Below are positions 1 to 8,416 of a stretch of 64,000 nucleotides of DNA, one piece after another. Below the pieces are notes generated by a model, which saw only the letters and a program-made list of their open reading frames with translations, was not told where the DNA came from and searched no databases. Each line of letters opens with the position of its first letter. Within the stretch, counting starts at the first letter, position 1. The translations under genes and the position numbers were made by a program. The DNA comes from Williamsia sp. 1135 (GTDB lineage Bacteria; Actinomycetota; Actinomycetes; Mycobacteriales; Mycobacteriaceae): NCBI RefSeq assembly GCF_002095395.1, contig NZ_MJEI01000102.1, positions 113,458-177,457 of the forward strand, in the 5' to 3' direction.

Positions 1-1
1 T

Positions 2-613
2 GCCACCGTCGCAGGTCTGCTCATGATCGGCCAAGCCCTGACCACGGGCATCGTGGTGCAGATCGCTACGCGGTTGGTCGACCGGATCGACCCACGAAAG
101 ATCGTCTGGTTCGGCATCGGCGCCACTGTGGTCGCCATGTCGCTGATGACGTCGGTGCTCGCTGCCGATACGTCGTACGTCGCGATTGCGGGTATTGGCA
201 TCCTGATGGGTGTCGGCATCGGTTCGACGTTCATGCCGATCATGACCGCTGCCCTGCGGGGTATCACCGGCCCCGACCTCGCGTCGGGCACCACCATCCT
301 CACCACCGGCAACCAGTTCGCCGCAGCGATCGGCGCAGCGGCGAGCGCCACGCTACTGACCGCCTACTTCAACAGCCGGGTACCCGTCCTCGACGACGGC
401 GGCATGGCGGCGGCACTCGGACTCCCCGATGTGGAGCGGCTGGTGGCCGCGCCCGGACTGGCGGGCGCGGTCGCCGACACCTACGTCCTCACGGTGGGAA
501 TGCTGATTGCCGGATTCGGTGTCTCACTGCTCTTACCGAAGTCAGGTGCAATCCCGGGACCCGACACGCCACAGGGGTCGACACAGGCGATGGCCTCGGA
601 CGCCGCCGGGTAG
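2..613 (+). CDS. MFS drug exporter, C-terminal part (DHA2/EmrB-like), 5' end outside window
   Basis: Open from the first bases of the window to a TAG at 611-613, so only the last 203 residues are present. They contain about four hydrophobic helices and the loop segment LVDRIDPRK, which is the D-R-x-G/D-x-R-type loop that follows a helix in major facilitator proteins. The helix spacing and the long glycine- and alanine-rich loop before the last helix resemble 14-helix DHA2 exporters such as EmrB/QacA. It is likely a proton-driven exporter in the plasma membrane. The substrate cannot be told from this end. It converges on the stress protein gene, with a strong hairpin between them. Confidence 0.8.
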   Translation, partial: ATVAGLLMIGQALTTGIVVQIATRLVDRIDPRKIVWFGIGATVVAMSLMTSVLAADTSYVAIAGIGILMGVGIGSTFMPIMTAALRGITGPDLASGTTILTTGNQFAAAIGAAASATLLTAYFNSRVPVLDDGGMAAALGLPDVERLVAAPGLAGAVADTYVLTVGMLIAGFGVSLLLPKSGAIPGPDTPQGSTQAMASDAAG

Positions 614-618
614 ACAGA

Positions 619-657
619 CCGCTCGCCGCCTGCCGAAGATCGACAGGCGGCGAGCGG
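619..657. terminator. bidirectional hairpin terminator between convergent genes
   Basis: Perfect 14-bp inverted repeat, CCGCTCGCCGCCTG and its complement, around an 11-nt loop. It starts six bases after the exporter stop and ends six bases before the stress-protein stop. There is no long T-tract, which is usual for actinobacterial intrinsic terminators. Confidence 0.8.
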
Positions 658-662
658 GGGTC

Positions 663-1532
663 TCATTCGTGGGGGGTCTTGACGACCAGCACCGGGCAGG
701 TCGCCTTGTGCAGAACCGCCTGGCTGGTGGATCCGAGCAGCAAACCCTTGAACCCACCGCGTCCCCGGCTGCCGACAACCAGCAGCTGCGCGTCTTTGGC
801 GTGTTCCACCAGTTGCGCGGCCGGGCCATCCGGCACGATGATCCGCTCCACCTCGACGTCCGGATAATCGGAGCCGAACCCGGCGACGCGTTCGGCCACC
901 ACTTCCTGGGCCTCATCTGCCAGCCGCTGAAGCTGCTGCGGCTCGAGTCCGTATCCGTAGAGCGCGTCCGACGACAGATCGGTCCAGGTATGGACCACCC
1001 GCACGCCCGTGCCCAGCTCCGCCGCGTAGGCAAAAGCGGCTTTGAGAGCCCCTTCACTCAGCGGCGAGCCGTCGACGCCCACCACGACCGGGCCCTGACC
1101 GCCGGTCCCGGCATGGACCAGCACCGGACTCTTGGCGTGGGCGGCCAGATGGACCCCGACGGAGCCGAGGAACAGCCCACGCACACCGCCCAGCCCGCGG
1201 CTGCCGACCACGACCAGGTCTGCCTCTTCCGATTCCGCGATCAGCAGCGAACCCGGACGGCCTTCCTGCGCCTTGACCTTCACCTTCACATCGGGTGCGA
1301 CCTCGGCGACAGCGGCGGCCGCCTTCTTCACGTTCGCTTCGGCCTCGGCGCGAATGACATCGATGACGTCCTGCGGGATCACCAGCGCGGGGGCATACGC
1401 AGCGGTCTGCGTCTCGTACGCACCGAGCACAGACAGCGATTTACCCTGCCGTTTGGCGGTTTTCGCTGCCCAGATCACTGCCTCGAGAGCAGATTCCGAA
1501 CCGTCGAACCCGACCACAATCGTTGAGCTCAC
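663..1532 (-). CDS. universal stress protein, tandem UspA domains
   Basis: 289 residues, the usual length for the two-domain actinobacterial type. Each half begins with the hydrophobic strand and acidic residue of a UspA fold (STIVVGFDGS near residue 3; PVVVGVDGS near residue 148). Each ends with the ATP-binding glycine motif G-x2-G-x9-G-S (GSRGLGG near residue 110; GSRGRGG near residue 250). These cytosolic nucleotide-binding proteins are induced by hypoxia, stationary phase or other stress in mycobacteria. The start ATG is preceded by an AGGAGG-like site (complement of acctccttg at 1540-1548). No DosR-like palindrome was found upstream. It appears monocistronic. Confidence 0.93.
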   Translation of the reverse strand: MSSTIVVGFDGSESALEAVIWAAKTAKRQGKSLSVLGAYETQTAAYAPALVIPQDVIDVIRAEAEANVKKAAAAVAEVAPDVKVKVKAQEGRPGSLLIAESEEADLVVVGSRGLGGVRGLFLGSVGVHLAAHAKSPVLVHAGTGGQGPVVVGVDGSPLSEGALKAAFAYAAELGTGVRVVHTWTDLSSDALYGYGLEPQQLQRLADEAQEVVAERVAGFGSDYPDVEVERIIVPDGPAAQLVEHAKDAQLLVVGSRGRGGFKGLLLGSTSQAVLHKATCPVLVVKTPHE

Positions 1533-2008
1533 CTTTGAACCTCCTTGTCAACGTTCCCCACCAATGCTTTCGCTCATGCGTGAACACGTCAATGCGACAG
1601 GCACGTCTACTGCGACACATCTGGGTGAACGTTTCTGTGGCGAGAGGGGCTCGCGACAACCGATCGGCGTGGCACGTAAGCCCGTTACCACCAGGGACAA
1701 CCGGTTACCCGTACACTTGAGGGGTCGGACACATTCACCGGCCGGCAACTTTCCCACAGAGACTCACGCGGTGAGCTCCGGGAAGGCCGGGTTCGGATGG
1801 GCGATGCAACCACGCGAGCGGCAACGAAAGGCCGATCCTCACCGCTGCGGCGCTGACCAGACCCGGTTTCGGGCCCGAGGCAGCAACTGGTTTCACCCGG
1901 CGACACAGATATCTCCCACCCGGCCGTCAGAGCGAGACACCACTCCCTGACCGCCCGGCACATACTTCGAGCGTCACGCGGCGTTCACTGCAGGAAGAAG
2001 ACAACAAC
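1533..2008. other. 476-bp intergenic region, no gene recognised
   Basis: Lies between the divergent stress-protein gene and the small ORF at 2009. Short ORFs on both strands lack ribosome binding sites and have no recognisable family. It should hold both promoters. I searched by eye for a DosR-type GGGACT/AGTCCC palindrome and for a c-di-AMP riboswitch core and saw neither. Confidence 0.6.
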
Positions 2009-2176
2009 ATGCAAGATCGAGATCTTTTCTCTCACCCCGAACGTAGTCACTCCGAAGACCCCCAGAAAGCCGCCGATTCCGGCCGGATACCGCAACCTGT
2101 GTTCTCCGACCTGGTGACCGATCCGGCCGCGAAACGGCAAGAAGCTCCGTCGGTATCGGTTTCGGACCGGGTCTGA
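2009..2176 (+). CDS. small hydrophilic protein, 55 aa, unknown
   Basis: ATG at 2009 is preceded by the purine-rich site AGGAAGAAG at 1992-2000, a good ribosome binding site. The product begins MQDRDLFSHPERSH, is rich in charged residues and proline, and has no membrane segment or known motif. Its TGA is followed after two bases by the ATG of the DUF5994 gene, so the two are probably co-translated. It could be a real small protein or a leader ORF that couples translation of the next gene. No family is recognised. Confidence 0.5.
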   Translation: MQDRDLFSHPERSHSEDPQKAADSGRIPQPVFSDLVTDPAAKRQEAPSVSVSDRV

Positions 2177-2178
2177 CA

Positions 2179-2646
2179 ATGAGCAAACCGATGTCGGCGC
2201 CTATACGCTTCACCCTCGCAACTGAACGGGGCGCCAACATCGACGGAGCCTGGTGGCCGGAGACGGCTCGGGTGGGCAACGAACTGCCTCTGCTGGTCAG
2301 CGCCCTCAACCCGCTGCTGGGGGTCGTTCGGGACGTCTCCGTCAACTGGACGCGCTCCGACTCTTTTCCCGATCTCGACGCCGTGGACTACGACGGCATC
2401 AGGAACTCCCTGATCCCGGTGGCGCAGCGAATCATTTCGTTGACCGGATTGAAGAGAACTGCCACTCTGCTCGTCATCCCCTACCGCACGTCGTCGGCTC
2501 TGGCCGTGGCAATTCTGAGAGAAACCGCCGGAATTGCCTCCGCCGGAAACTCGTCGGCCAAGGCTCGCGTCTCAGCTCGTCGAATCGTGCGTGAGGCGAC
2601 GAAACAACTATGCGGCACGGTGATCACTGCCAAAACGCCGTCCTGA
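2179..2646 (+). CDS. DUF5994 family protein
   Basis: 155 residues, typical for DUF5994. The diagnostic segment is near the N-terminus: an IDGAWWPET block (residues about 20-28) followed by a conserved leucine-rich stretch ELPLLVSALNPLLG. This matches the 'DGAWWPRSRDL..ELPALL' signature common in mycobacterial and streptomycete members. The biochemical function of the family is unknown. The C-terminal third is basic, contains alanine-rich helical sequence and may be disordered. It follows a 55-residue ORF with a 2-nt gap and is probably transcribed with it. Confidence 0.8.
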   Translation: MSKPMSAPIRFTLATERGANIDGAWWPETARVGNELPLLVSALNPLLGVVRDVSVNWTRSDSFPDLDAVDYDGIRNSLIPVAQRIISLTGLKRTATLLVIPYRTSSALAVAILRETAGIASAGNSSAKARVSARRIVREATKQLCGTVITAKTPS

Positions 2647-2713
2647 CGTTTTTCGCCCTACCGATGGCATCACAATTTGCTCTCAGTGAGCACGCCGCCG
2701 CCTGACACAAGTA

Positions 2714-2773
2714 CGCGCCACGTACGCGCATTCGCGCCAGGTGCAACTGGCGCGAACGTCGGCACGTGGCGCG
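2714..2773. terminator. nested double palindrome between convergent genes
   Basis: Inner perfect stem TTCGCGCCAG (2731-2740) / CTGGCGCGAA (2747-2756) with a 6-nt loop. It sits inside an outer perfect 10-bp stem CGCGCCACGT (2714-2723) / ACGTGGCGCG (2764-2773), the two separated by 7-nt linkers on each side. It lies between the ends of two converging genes (2646 and 2821), so it probably ends transcription from both sides. No T-tract is present. Confidence 0.7.
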
Positions 2774-2820
2774 AATTCGGCCGGGGGACAACGTCGTGCA
2801 CCTCATAGACCCTGCCGGGT

Positions 2821-4629
2821 TCACCGTTTTCTGAGCAAGAAGCGCTGCACCTTTCCGCTCGGCGTCTTGGGCAATGCGTCGATGAAATGAACCCTGCGTG
2901 GATAGGCGTGGGCAGCGAACTTCTTCTTGACGAGTTGCTGCAACTCCGCCTCGAGTTCAGGTGATCCGCTGCCCGAATTGCGCAGCACGACATGAGCTTC
3001 GAGCACCTCCCCGCGCAGTTCGTCGACATTTCCCACGACGGCCGCCTCGACCACATCCTCATGCATGACGAGGACGCTCTCGACGTCGAACGGGCCGATC
3101 CGGTATCCCGCCATGATGATCACGTCATCGTCTCGCGAGGAGAAATAGAAGAACTCGTCCGCATCGGCGGCACCGGAATCGCCGGTGAGGTACCAGCGGC
3201 CATCCTCGGTGTACCGCTCTGCTGTTTTCTCGGGGGCGTCAACGTATCCCGAGAACCAGAGCAGCTCACTGGCCGAGGTGTCGATGGCCACCCGGCCGAC
3301 GGCACCCACCGGGGCAAGATCGTTCGAATCCTCCTGCAGTACCGCGGCCGACCACCCCGGTAAAGCTCGCCCCATCGATCCGGCGGGCACGTCGGCACGC
3401 AATTCGTCGTGCCAGGCGTTGACGATGAACATGCCGTGCTCGGTCTGACCGTAATGGTCGCGAACCGCCACGCCAAGGGTGTCGACGGACCAGCTGACGA
3501 CATCTGGCGTCAGCGGTTCACCGGCAGAAGAGGCCCGCCGAAGGCGGATCTCCGGGACAGGACCGTCGCCCGCGCGCAGAGCGCGATACACCGTCGGCGC
3601 AGCAGCGAAATTGGTGACACCGAACTCGTCGAGAACCCGCCGGGTCAGGGCGGGTGAGAATCCCGCGTGCAGGAACAACGATCGTGTTCCGGCGGCCATC
3701 GGCCCGAGCAAAGCGTAGTAGAGGCCGTAAGCCCAGCCGGGATCGGCGGCGTTCCAGAAGACGTCACCGGGACGGACGTCGAGGCCGAATTCCTGATAGG
3801 CGTGGAACGATGCGAGGGCGCGTACCGGCACCGGAACTCCCTTGGGGGTTCCGGTCGTCCCACTGGTGAACAGCTCGACGAGCAGCCCGTCTCCGCCGAC
3901 GGTGGCCGCGACACCGGCGGGATCGTCGGCCTCGTGGGCGTCGATCAGCGCCGACAGCTCGAGATGGTCTCCGGTCGACGGCCCGGTCGAACTGGTCGAG
4001 CTCCGCTCCGCTCCGTCTCCGGTCGAACTGGTCGAGCTCCGCTCCGCTCCGTCTCCGGTCGAACTGGTCGAGCTCCGCTCCGCTCCGTCTCCGGTCGAAC
4101 TGGTCGAGCTCCGCTCCGCTCCGTCTCCGGTCGAACTGGTCGAGCTCCGCTCCGCTCCGTCTCCGGCCGAGATGACGCGCCACGGTGCGTCCGCAGGCAT
4201 GTCCTCGCCGGCCGCGAGCTTGGGCAGCTGATCGAGGTCAGAGATCACGACCTTGGCGCCACTGGCCTGCAAGCGAAACGCGATGGCCGGTGGTGCGAAC
4301 GCCGTGAACAACGGGACGTACACCGCGCCTCGTCGCCAGATCCCCAGTGCGGCGACGACGAGGTCCGCCGACTTGCTCATCAGGGTCGCCACCCGGTCCC
4401 CCGGTTCGACGCCGAGTCCCGCGAGCGCCGCGGCGAATCGAGTGGACTGCTCGCGCAGGTGCCCATAGGTCAGATCGAGCGACACCAGGTCACCGGCAGC
4501 GTCGGTCTCGATGACGGTGAATGCCACCGCGTCGGCCGGATGACGATCACACAGCAGGTCGGCTGCCGACGCATCCGGGCGGTCGTACTGCGCGAGCAAT
4601 TCGCCGACACGGTCGGTGGTGGTGGGCAT
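2821..4629 (-). CDS. acyl-CoA synthetase (AMP-binding, acetyl/medium-chain type)
   Basis: 602 residues. Activates a carboxylic acid to its CoA thioester through an acyl-adenylate. Visible motifs: P-loop LFTSGTTGTPKG, the DHYGQTEHG adenine-site motif, YLTGDSG, and the C-terminal PKTPSGKVQRF lysine motif. The order and length fit acetyl/propionyl/medium-chain acyl-CoA synthetases. ATG at 4629 is chosen because the 100 codons upstream overlap the divergent regulator and look non-coding. The oddity is a run of five identical 12-residue repeats (unit GDGAERSSTSST) in the linker before the P-loop, encoded at 3985-4164. The insertion keeps frame. It is probably controlled by the adjacent LuxR/GAF regulator. 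The exact acid substrate is not known. Confidence 0.88.
   Translation of the reverse strand: MPTTTDRVGELLAQYDRPDASAADLLCDRHPADAVAFTVIETDAAGDLVSLDLTYGHLREQSTRFAAALAGLGVEPGDRVATLMSKSADLVVAALGIWRRGAVYVPLFTAFAPPAIAFRLQASGAKVVISDLDQLPKLAAGEDMPADAPWRVISAGDGAERSSTSSTGDGAERSSTSSTGDGAERSSTSSTGDGAERSSTSSTGDGAERSSTSSTGPSTGDHLELSALIDAHEADDPAGVAATVGGDGLLVELFTSGTTGTPKGVPVPVRALASFHAYQEFGLDVRPGDVFWNAADPGWAYGLYYALLGPMAAGTRSLFLHAGFSPALTRRVLDEFGVTNFAAAPTVYRALRAGDGPVPEIRLRRASSAGEPLTPDVVSWSVDTLGVAVRDHYGQTEHGMFIVNAWHDELRADVPAGSMGRALPGWSAAVLQEDSNDLAPVGAVGRVAIDTSASELLWFSGYVDAPEKTAERYTEDGRWYLTGDSGAADADEFFYFSSRDDDVIIMAGYRIGPFDVESVLVMHEDVVEAAVVGNVDELRGEVLEAHVVLRNSGSGSPELEAELQQLVKKKFAAHAYPRRVHFIDALPKTPSGKVQRFLLRKR
3985..4164 (-). 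repeat. 36-bp in-frame tandem repeat, about five copies
   Basis: Five essentially identical 36-bp units encode GDGAERSSTSST in the synthetase. The unit carries GTCGAACTGGTCGAGCTC, itself made of short inverted GTCGA/TCGAC-like pieces. Unit length divisible by three keeps the host gene open, and two other frames are also open across the array. Copies look identical, which indicates recent expansion by slippage or unequal crossing-over. Confidence 0.9.
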
Positions 4630-4695
4630 GCGGTCCTCAGTTCTCTCGGCGGTCGGTCTCCTAGGTAGGATCCATGTCACAGTTGACCAACCGCT

Positions 4696-4711
4696 ACCCC
4701 CGAAAAGGGGT
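4696..4711. promoter_or_regulatory. ACCCC/GGGGT inverted repeat, candidate LuxR/RamA-type site
   Basis: ACCCC (4696-4700), six bases, GGGGT (4707-4711). It lies between the divergent synthetase and regulator genes and overlaps the ribosome binding region of the regulator's GTG start. RamA-type LuxR/GAF regulators of Corynebacterium are known to bind paired AGGGG/CCCC stretches. The assignment here is by analogy. Confidence 0.4.
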
Positions 4712-4717
4712 GAGAAC

Positions 4718-5578
4718 GTGACAGGCCGGAATACGTTGCTCCGACCGCGCGACACCGACGCGCTTCGCGACGAGATGCGCCGCCTGTCGAAGGCGCTGGA
4801 GGTTCCGGTCCTGTTCGGTGGCGAGGTCCACGCCGGATCGCTGCTCCTGACAGAATTTGCCGGCACGCGGACCAACGGCCTGCGAGGACTGGCCGTCACT
4901 TCGCAGTCCGGCCTGGGCGGACGCGTCATCGACCGACTCCGGCCCGCGTCGGTCTCGGACTACCGCAGCGCCGATGCGATCACCCATCACTACGACCGGC
5001 CGGTCCTCGGAGAAGGTCTGCGGTCGGTGCTCGCGGTGCCTGTCGTCGTCGACTCCATACCCCGCGCGGTGCTGTACGCCGCGCGTCGGGACCGGGTACC
5101 GATGGGCGGGATGACAGCCGACGCGGTGGTCGCGGCGTGCCGGCGATTGGCCACCGAGATCGCCATCAGAGACGAAGTAGACCGCCGCACCGAGATGCTC
5201 TCCATCGCTCGGGCCGGTACCCGCGACGCACCCGACCCGGCGACGCTCGAAGAACTTCGGAGCATCCACGCGGGCCTTCGCCAACTCGCAGGCTCACTCG
5301 ACTCCGTCGCGAACCGGCAGGCACAGGCACTATCTGATCGTCTCGCTCGAGTGATCGGCGGAGACATCGAGATCGAGGATTCGATCTCTCTGTCTCGCAG
5401 GGAGATCGATGTCCTCACCCTGGTCGCCGTTGGTTGCTCCAATGTCGAAGCGTCCGCCAGGCTTTCCCTCGGCGCCGAGACGGTGAAGAGCTACCTCCGC
5501 AGTGCCATGCGCAAACTGGGTGCACATTCCCGGGCTGAAGCAGTCGCCAATGCCCGCCGCAGGAACCTGCTCCCCTAG
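4718..5578 (+). CDS. LuxR-family transcriptional regulator with GAF-like sensor (RamA-like)
   Basis: 286 residues. Residues about 20-160 form a GAF-like sensory domain. The C-terminus (about 220-286) is a LuxR helix-turn-helix with SLSRREIDVLTLVAVGCSNVEASARLSLGAETVKSYLRSAMRKLG, i.e. the usual L-x-R-E-x-V/I-L and T-V-K motifs. GTG at 4718 with AAAAGGGG upstream is preferred over earlier in-frame codons, which fall inside the divergent promoter. Length and architecture match RamA, which controls acetate activation in Corynebacterium, and the neighbour is an acyl-CoA synthetase. It therefore probably activates or represses that gene in response to a carbon or CoA signal. Confidence 0.82.
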   Translation: MTGRNTLLRPRDTDALRDEMRRLSKALEVPVLFGGEVHAGSLLLTEFAGTRTNGLRGLAVTSQSGLGGRVIDRLRPASVSDYRSADAITHHYDRPVLGEGLRSVLAVPVVVDSIPRAVLYAARRDRVPMGGMTADAVVAACRRLATEIAIRDEVDRRTEMLSIARAGTRDAPDPATLEELRSIHAGLRQLAGSLDSVANRQAQALSDRLARVIGGDIEIEDSISLSRREIDVLTLVAVGCSNVEASARLSLGAETVKSYLRSAMRKLGAHSRAEAVANARRRNLLP

Positions 5579-5610
5579 GTTGGCGACACAAGCGCACCGT
5601 GTGTTCGGTG

Positions 5611-6534
5611 TCAGCGGCCGCTGCGAATGTGGATGTCCCAGTGGGTCAGTCCGTGTGTCTCGAGGACATCGGTGGTGAACAGCACCGGATCGATCCGATT
5701 CTCGGCCGCTTCGACGGCCGCCACCGTCATGGTCGCCGTTGCCTCGGACTGGTTGTGTCCCGAGGTGTGCAGCCATCGCCCGGTGGTCCGGTTGCGTGCC
5801 AGCACCGACCACTCGTCGCTGCCCGGCAGATGTACGCGCCTCAGCAACGGACCACCCACCGCCGGACAGAGATTGGCAATTCGCAGTGACATCGTCGCGG
5901 CGCCGGAACCCAGCGCCAAGTAGTTCTCCACGAGCCTGCCGTCATCGCCCGCAACGACATGGTCCGGAAAGTCTGCCCTCAGAAAACGCTTCCGGCTGCC
6001 GACCGGGCCCTCGAGGGTTCTCGGCCTGGTCAGATTGCGGACCGACTGACCGGAGCCGTCGACAAAGGTCGACCCGAGCAAGCCGACAGTCCACTCGACC
6101 GCGGCCCGGCCATGCTTCTCACCCTCACCGAGGGTCAGCGCCACATCCACGTGATCACCCGCTTCGGCAGCAAGCTCGGAGGCCATCAAGGTGCTGAGTC
6201 CCGGTGCCAGGCCGACAAACGCCAGAACACCGCCTGCCGCGGGTGCCGCGGCAATTTTCTCCAGATAACCGGACGTGGCACTGATGTCGACGAACCTGGC
6301 GTTTCCGGCCTGCTGAGCCAACGCCACATTCTCGAGACCCGACGCATTGATCACCATGTCGACGTCCGCGACCGCCGCTGCGTAAGCCGACGTGTCGGCC
6401 GCACCGAGGTCGACCACCCGATCGCCTCCGGCGCCATTGCGACCGACCCGAACGACGTCGTGACCGCGCTCGTCGAGCTTGGTCACGATCCGTGTCCCCA
6501 CCGCCCCCTTGGCACCGAGAACCGCGATTCTCAC
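5611..6534 (-). CDS. NAD(P)-binding saccharopine dehydrogenase-like protein
   Basis: 307 residues. The N-terminus MRIAVLGAKGAVGTRIVTKLDERGHDVVRVGRN is a Rossmann GxxGxxG dinucleotide-binding fold. The middle holds the VINASGLENVALAQQAG segment typical of saccharopine-dehydrogenase-like or short NAD(P)-binding proteins. The catalytic function is unknown. The GTG start at 6534 overlaps the stop of the upstream ABC exporter by four bases (GTGA), so the two genes form one transcription unit and this protein may modify or accompany the exported compound. The TetR operator at 8341 would then control both. Confidence 0.72.
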   Translation of the reverse strand: MRIAVLGAKGAVGTRIVTKLDERGHDVVRVGRNGAGGDRVVDLGAADTSAYAAAVADVDMVINASGLENVALAQQAGNARFVDISATSGYLEKIAAAPAAGGVLAFVGLAPGLSTLMASELAAEAGDHVDVALTLGEGEKHGRAAVEWTVGLLGSTFVDGSGQSVRNLTRPRTLEGPVGSRKRFLRADFPDHVVAGDDGRLVENYLALGSGAATMSLRIANLCPAVGGPLLRRVHLPGSDEWSVLARNRTTGRWLHTSGHNQSEATATMTVAAVEAAENRIDPVLFTTDVLETHGLTHWDIHIRSGR

Positions 6535-8302
6535 CGCGCGACCTCGTCCAATTGCGCAGCGGGGACGTCAAATCCACCGGCATGCACCATGCGGCGATAC
6601 AGTTCGTCGTTTTTCATCAGATGCTCGTGATCTCCCGTTGCGCGTACCCGACCGGACTCCATCACCACGATCGTATCGGCGTGCCGGACGGTCGAGAGCC
6701 GGTGGGCGATGGTGAGGACGGCACCGGATGTGGCCCGATGTTTGATCGATGCCACGATCGCCGCTTCGGTCAGCGTGTCCACCTGCGATGTCGCCTCGTC
6801 GAGTAGCAGGATGGGCGATGGACGGATCATGGCACGTGCCATGGCGATACGTTGCCGTTGCCCCCCGGACAGATCGGTGTCACGAATCGGGGTATCGAGC
6901 CCCTTCGCCTGCGCCGCGACCACCTCGTCGAGTTGCAGCAGTGAGAGCACCTCTGCGAGTTCGGCATCGGTGGCGTCCGGATGGATGAAACGGAGGTTAT
7001 CGCCCACCGTGCCGGGCACCAGTGGGGACTCCTGCTCGACGTAGGCGATCCTGGCCCGGACCTCATCGACACCGAGATCCGGGTAAGGAACGTCGTTCAG
7101 GCGAATGACTCCGGCCTCGGGCTCGACGAAGCGCAGAACCGCAGAGAACAGCGAGGTCTTTCCCGCTCCGGACGGTCCTACGATGGCCGTGTGCCCGACG
7201 GCCGGGACCCGCAGCGTCACGCGGTCGAGGGCAGCGTCGGAATCCGCGCCGTAGCGGACGGTCACCTCATCGAAATCGATCGAAGAGATCTTGTTTGTCG
7301 TCGACAATAGTTGTGAGTCAATGACTTTGACTGTTACGGGTTCGGCCTCCAGCGTCTCGAGTTCGCGGATACGCATGGCCGCGGCGATACCGGACTGCAC
7401 TGCGGTGATGTTGGTGGTCAACTCCCCCACCGGTCCCATCAGGGTGAACGCATAGAGCAGGAATGCGATGAGCGCCGACACCTCGAGAGTTCCCGAATCC
7501 ACCCGCCAGGCACCGAGCGCCAAGATCGCGATGATGGCGCCCTGCACCCCCGTCCAGGCCACCGTCCATGCGCCGGCCGAGATGCGCACGCCGGCAACGG
7601 CATGCAGACGCGCCTGCATCGCGTTCTTTCCGATGAGGGCTCCGATCCGGTTCTCGGCTCCCGCAGCCTTCACCGTGCGTACCGACCTCAGACTCCCTTC
7701 CAGCACACCGCCGAGGTGACCCAGCGACTCCTGGGTCAGGGCCTCTGCCTTGGCGATTCGTGGCATCAGAACGGTGAAGATCGCACCGACGATGATGATC
7801 GCGGCAAGTGTGACGCCCAGCAGCATCAGGTCGAGGACACCCATCAGAACCACAGTCCCGATCGTCACGCAGGTCGCGTTCACCACCCCCACAGCGGCAG
7901 TGGATGCGGCTTCCCTCAGCAGCACGGTGTCGGAGGTGACGCGCGTGACCAGTTCGCCCACCGGACGCGACTGCACAGAGGGCACGGTCGAGCCGAGCAG
8001 ACGTTTGACGAGGGAGCCGCGGGCGTCGAAGACGATGTGTTCCGCCGTCGTACCGAGCACCACCCACTGGGCCCAGCCGAGAATCGCACCGACCACCAGC
8101 AGTGCGATCAGAACCCATACCGGCCTTGCATCGACGCGCCGGTGCCCAGCGAGTCCAGAATCCACTTGGTGACCATCGGCGTCGCGAGGACGGTGGCCGA
8201 CCCACACAGCGCCAAGGCCAGACCCAGCAGAATCGAGCGCCGGTGCGGCCGCGCGAAACCGACCAGCACTTTCGCATTTCGCAGTCCACCGGCCTCGGTC
8301 AT
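6531..8302 (-). pseudogene. ABC exporter half-transporter (membrane domain + ATPase), one frameshift
   Basis: Six-helix type I exporter domain followed by an ATPase with Walker A GPSGAGKTS, signature LSGGQ, Walker B ILLLDEATSQVD and switch AHRLS. The natural start is ATG 8302 (MTEAGGLRNAKVLVGFARP). That frame stops at 8108 after QGRYGF, while the rest of the protein continues in the next frame from PVWVLIALLVVG. Restoring one base in the GGCC at about 8121-8125 joins QGPVWVL and gives an intact protein of about 590 residues. All catalytic motifs are downstream and intact. Either a single-base sequence error or a recent loss of function. Forms an operon with the Rossmann protein and is divergent from a TetR regulator, a common layout for drug or metabolite efflux. 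Confidence 0.82.
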
Positions 8303-8340
8303 GGGTGTCGGACCGCGCCGATCTATGGAAGTTTCCACCC

Positions 8341-8370
8341 CCGTAGTGGAACACACATGTTCCACTACGG
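8341..8370. promoter_or_regulatory. perfect 13-bp inverted repeat, probable TetR operator
   Basis: CCGTAGTGGAACA, four bases (CACA), then its exact complement TGTTCCACTACGG. It lies between the divergent ABC exporter (start 8302) and TetR gene (start 8417 or 8438), where it can control both promoters. The arm length and dyad match TetR-family operators. Confidence 0.75.
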
Positions 8371-8416
8371 ACAAGTAAAATTCCTTTTCAAACGCCGATG
8401 TACCGTTCCGGATCAT

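Noticed and set aside
507..1526. 339-codon plus-strand ORF
   Set aside because: Antisense shadow of the universal stress protein, rich in Arg and His, no motif.
3985..4164. CRISPR array
   Set aside because: Units are back-to-back 36-bp repeats without spacers and lie in frame inside a gene; no cas genes.
3667..4668. 333-codon plus-strand ORF
   Set aside because: It is antisense to the acyl-CoA synthetase and is held open by the 36-bp repeats; no family, no ribosome site.
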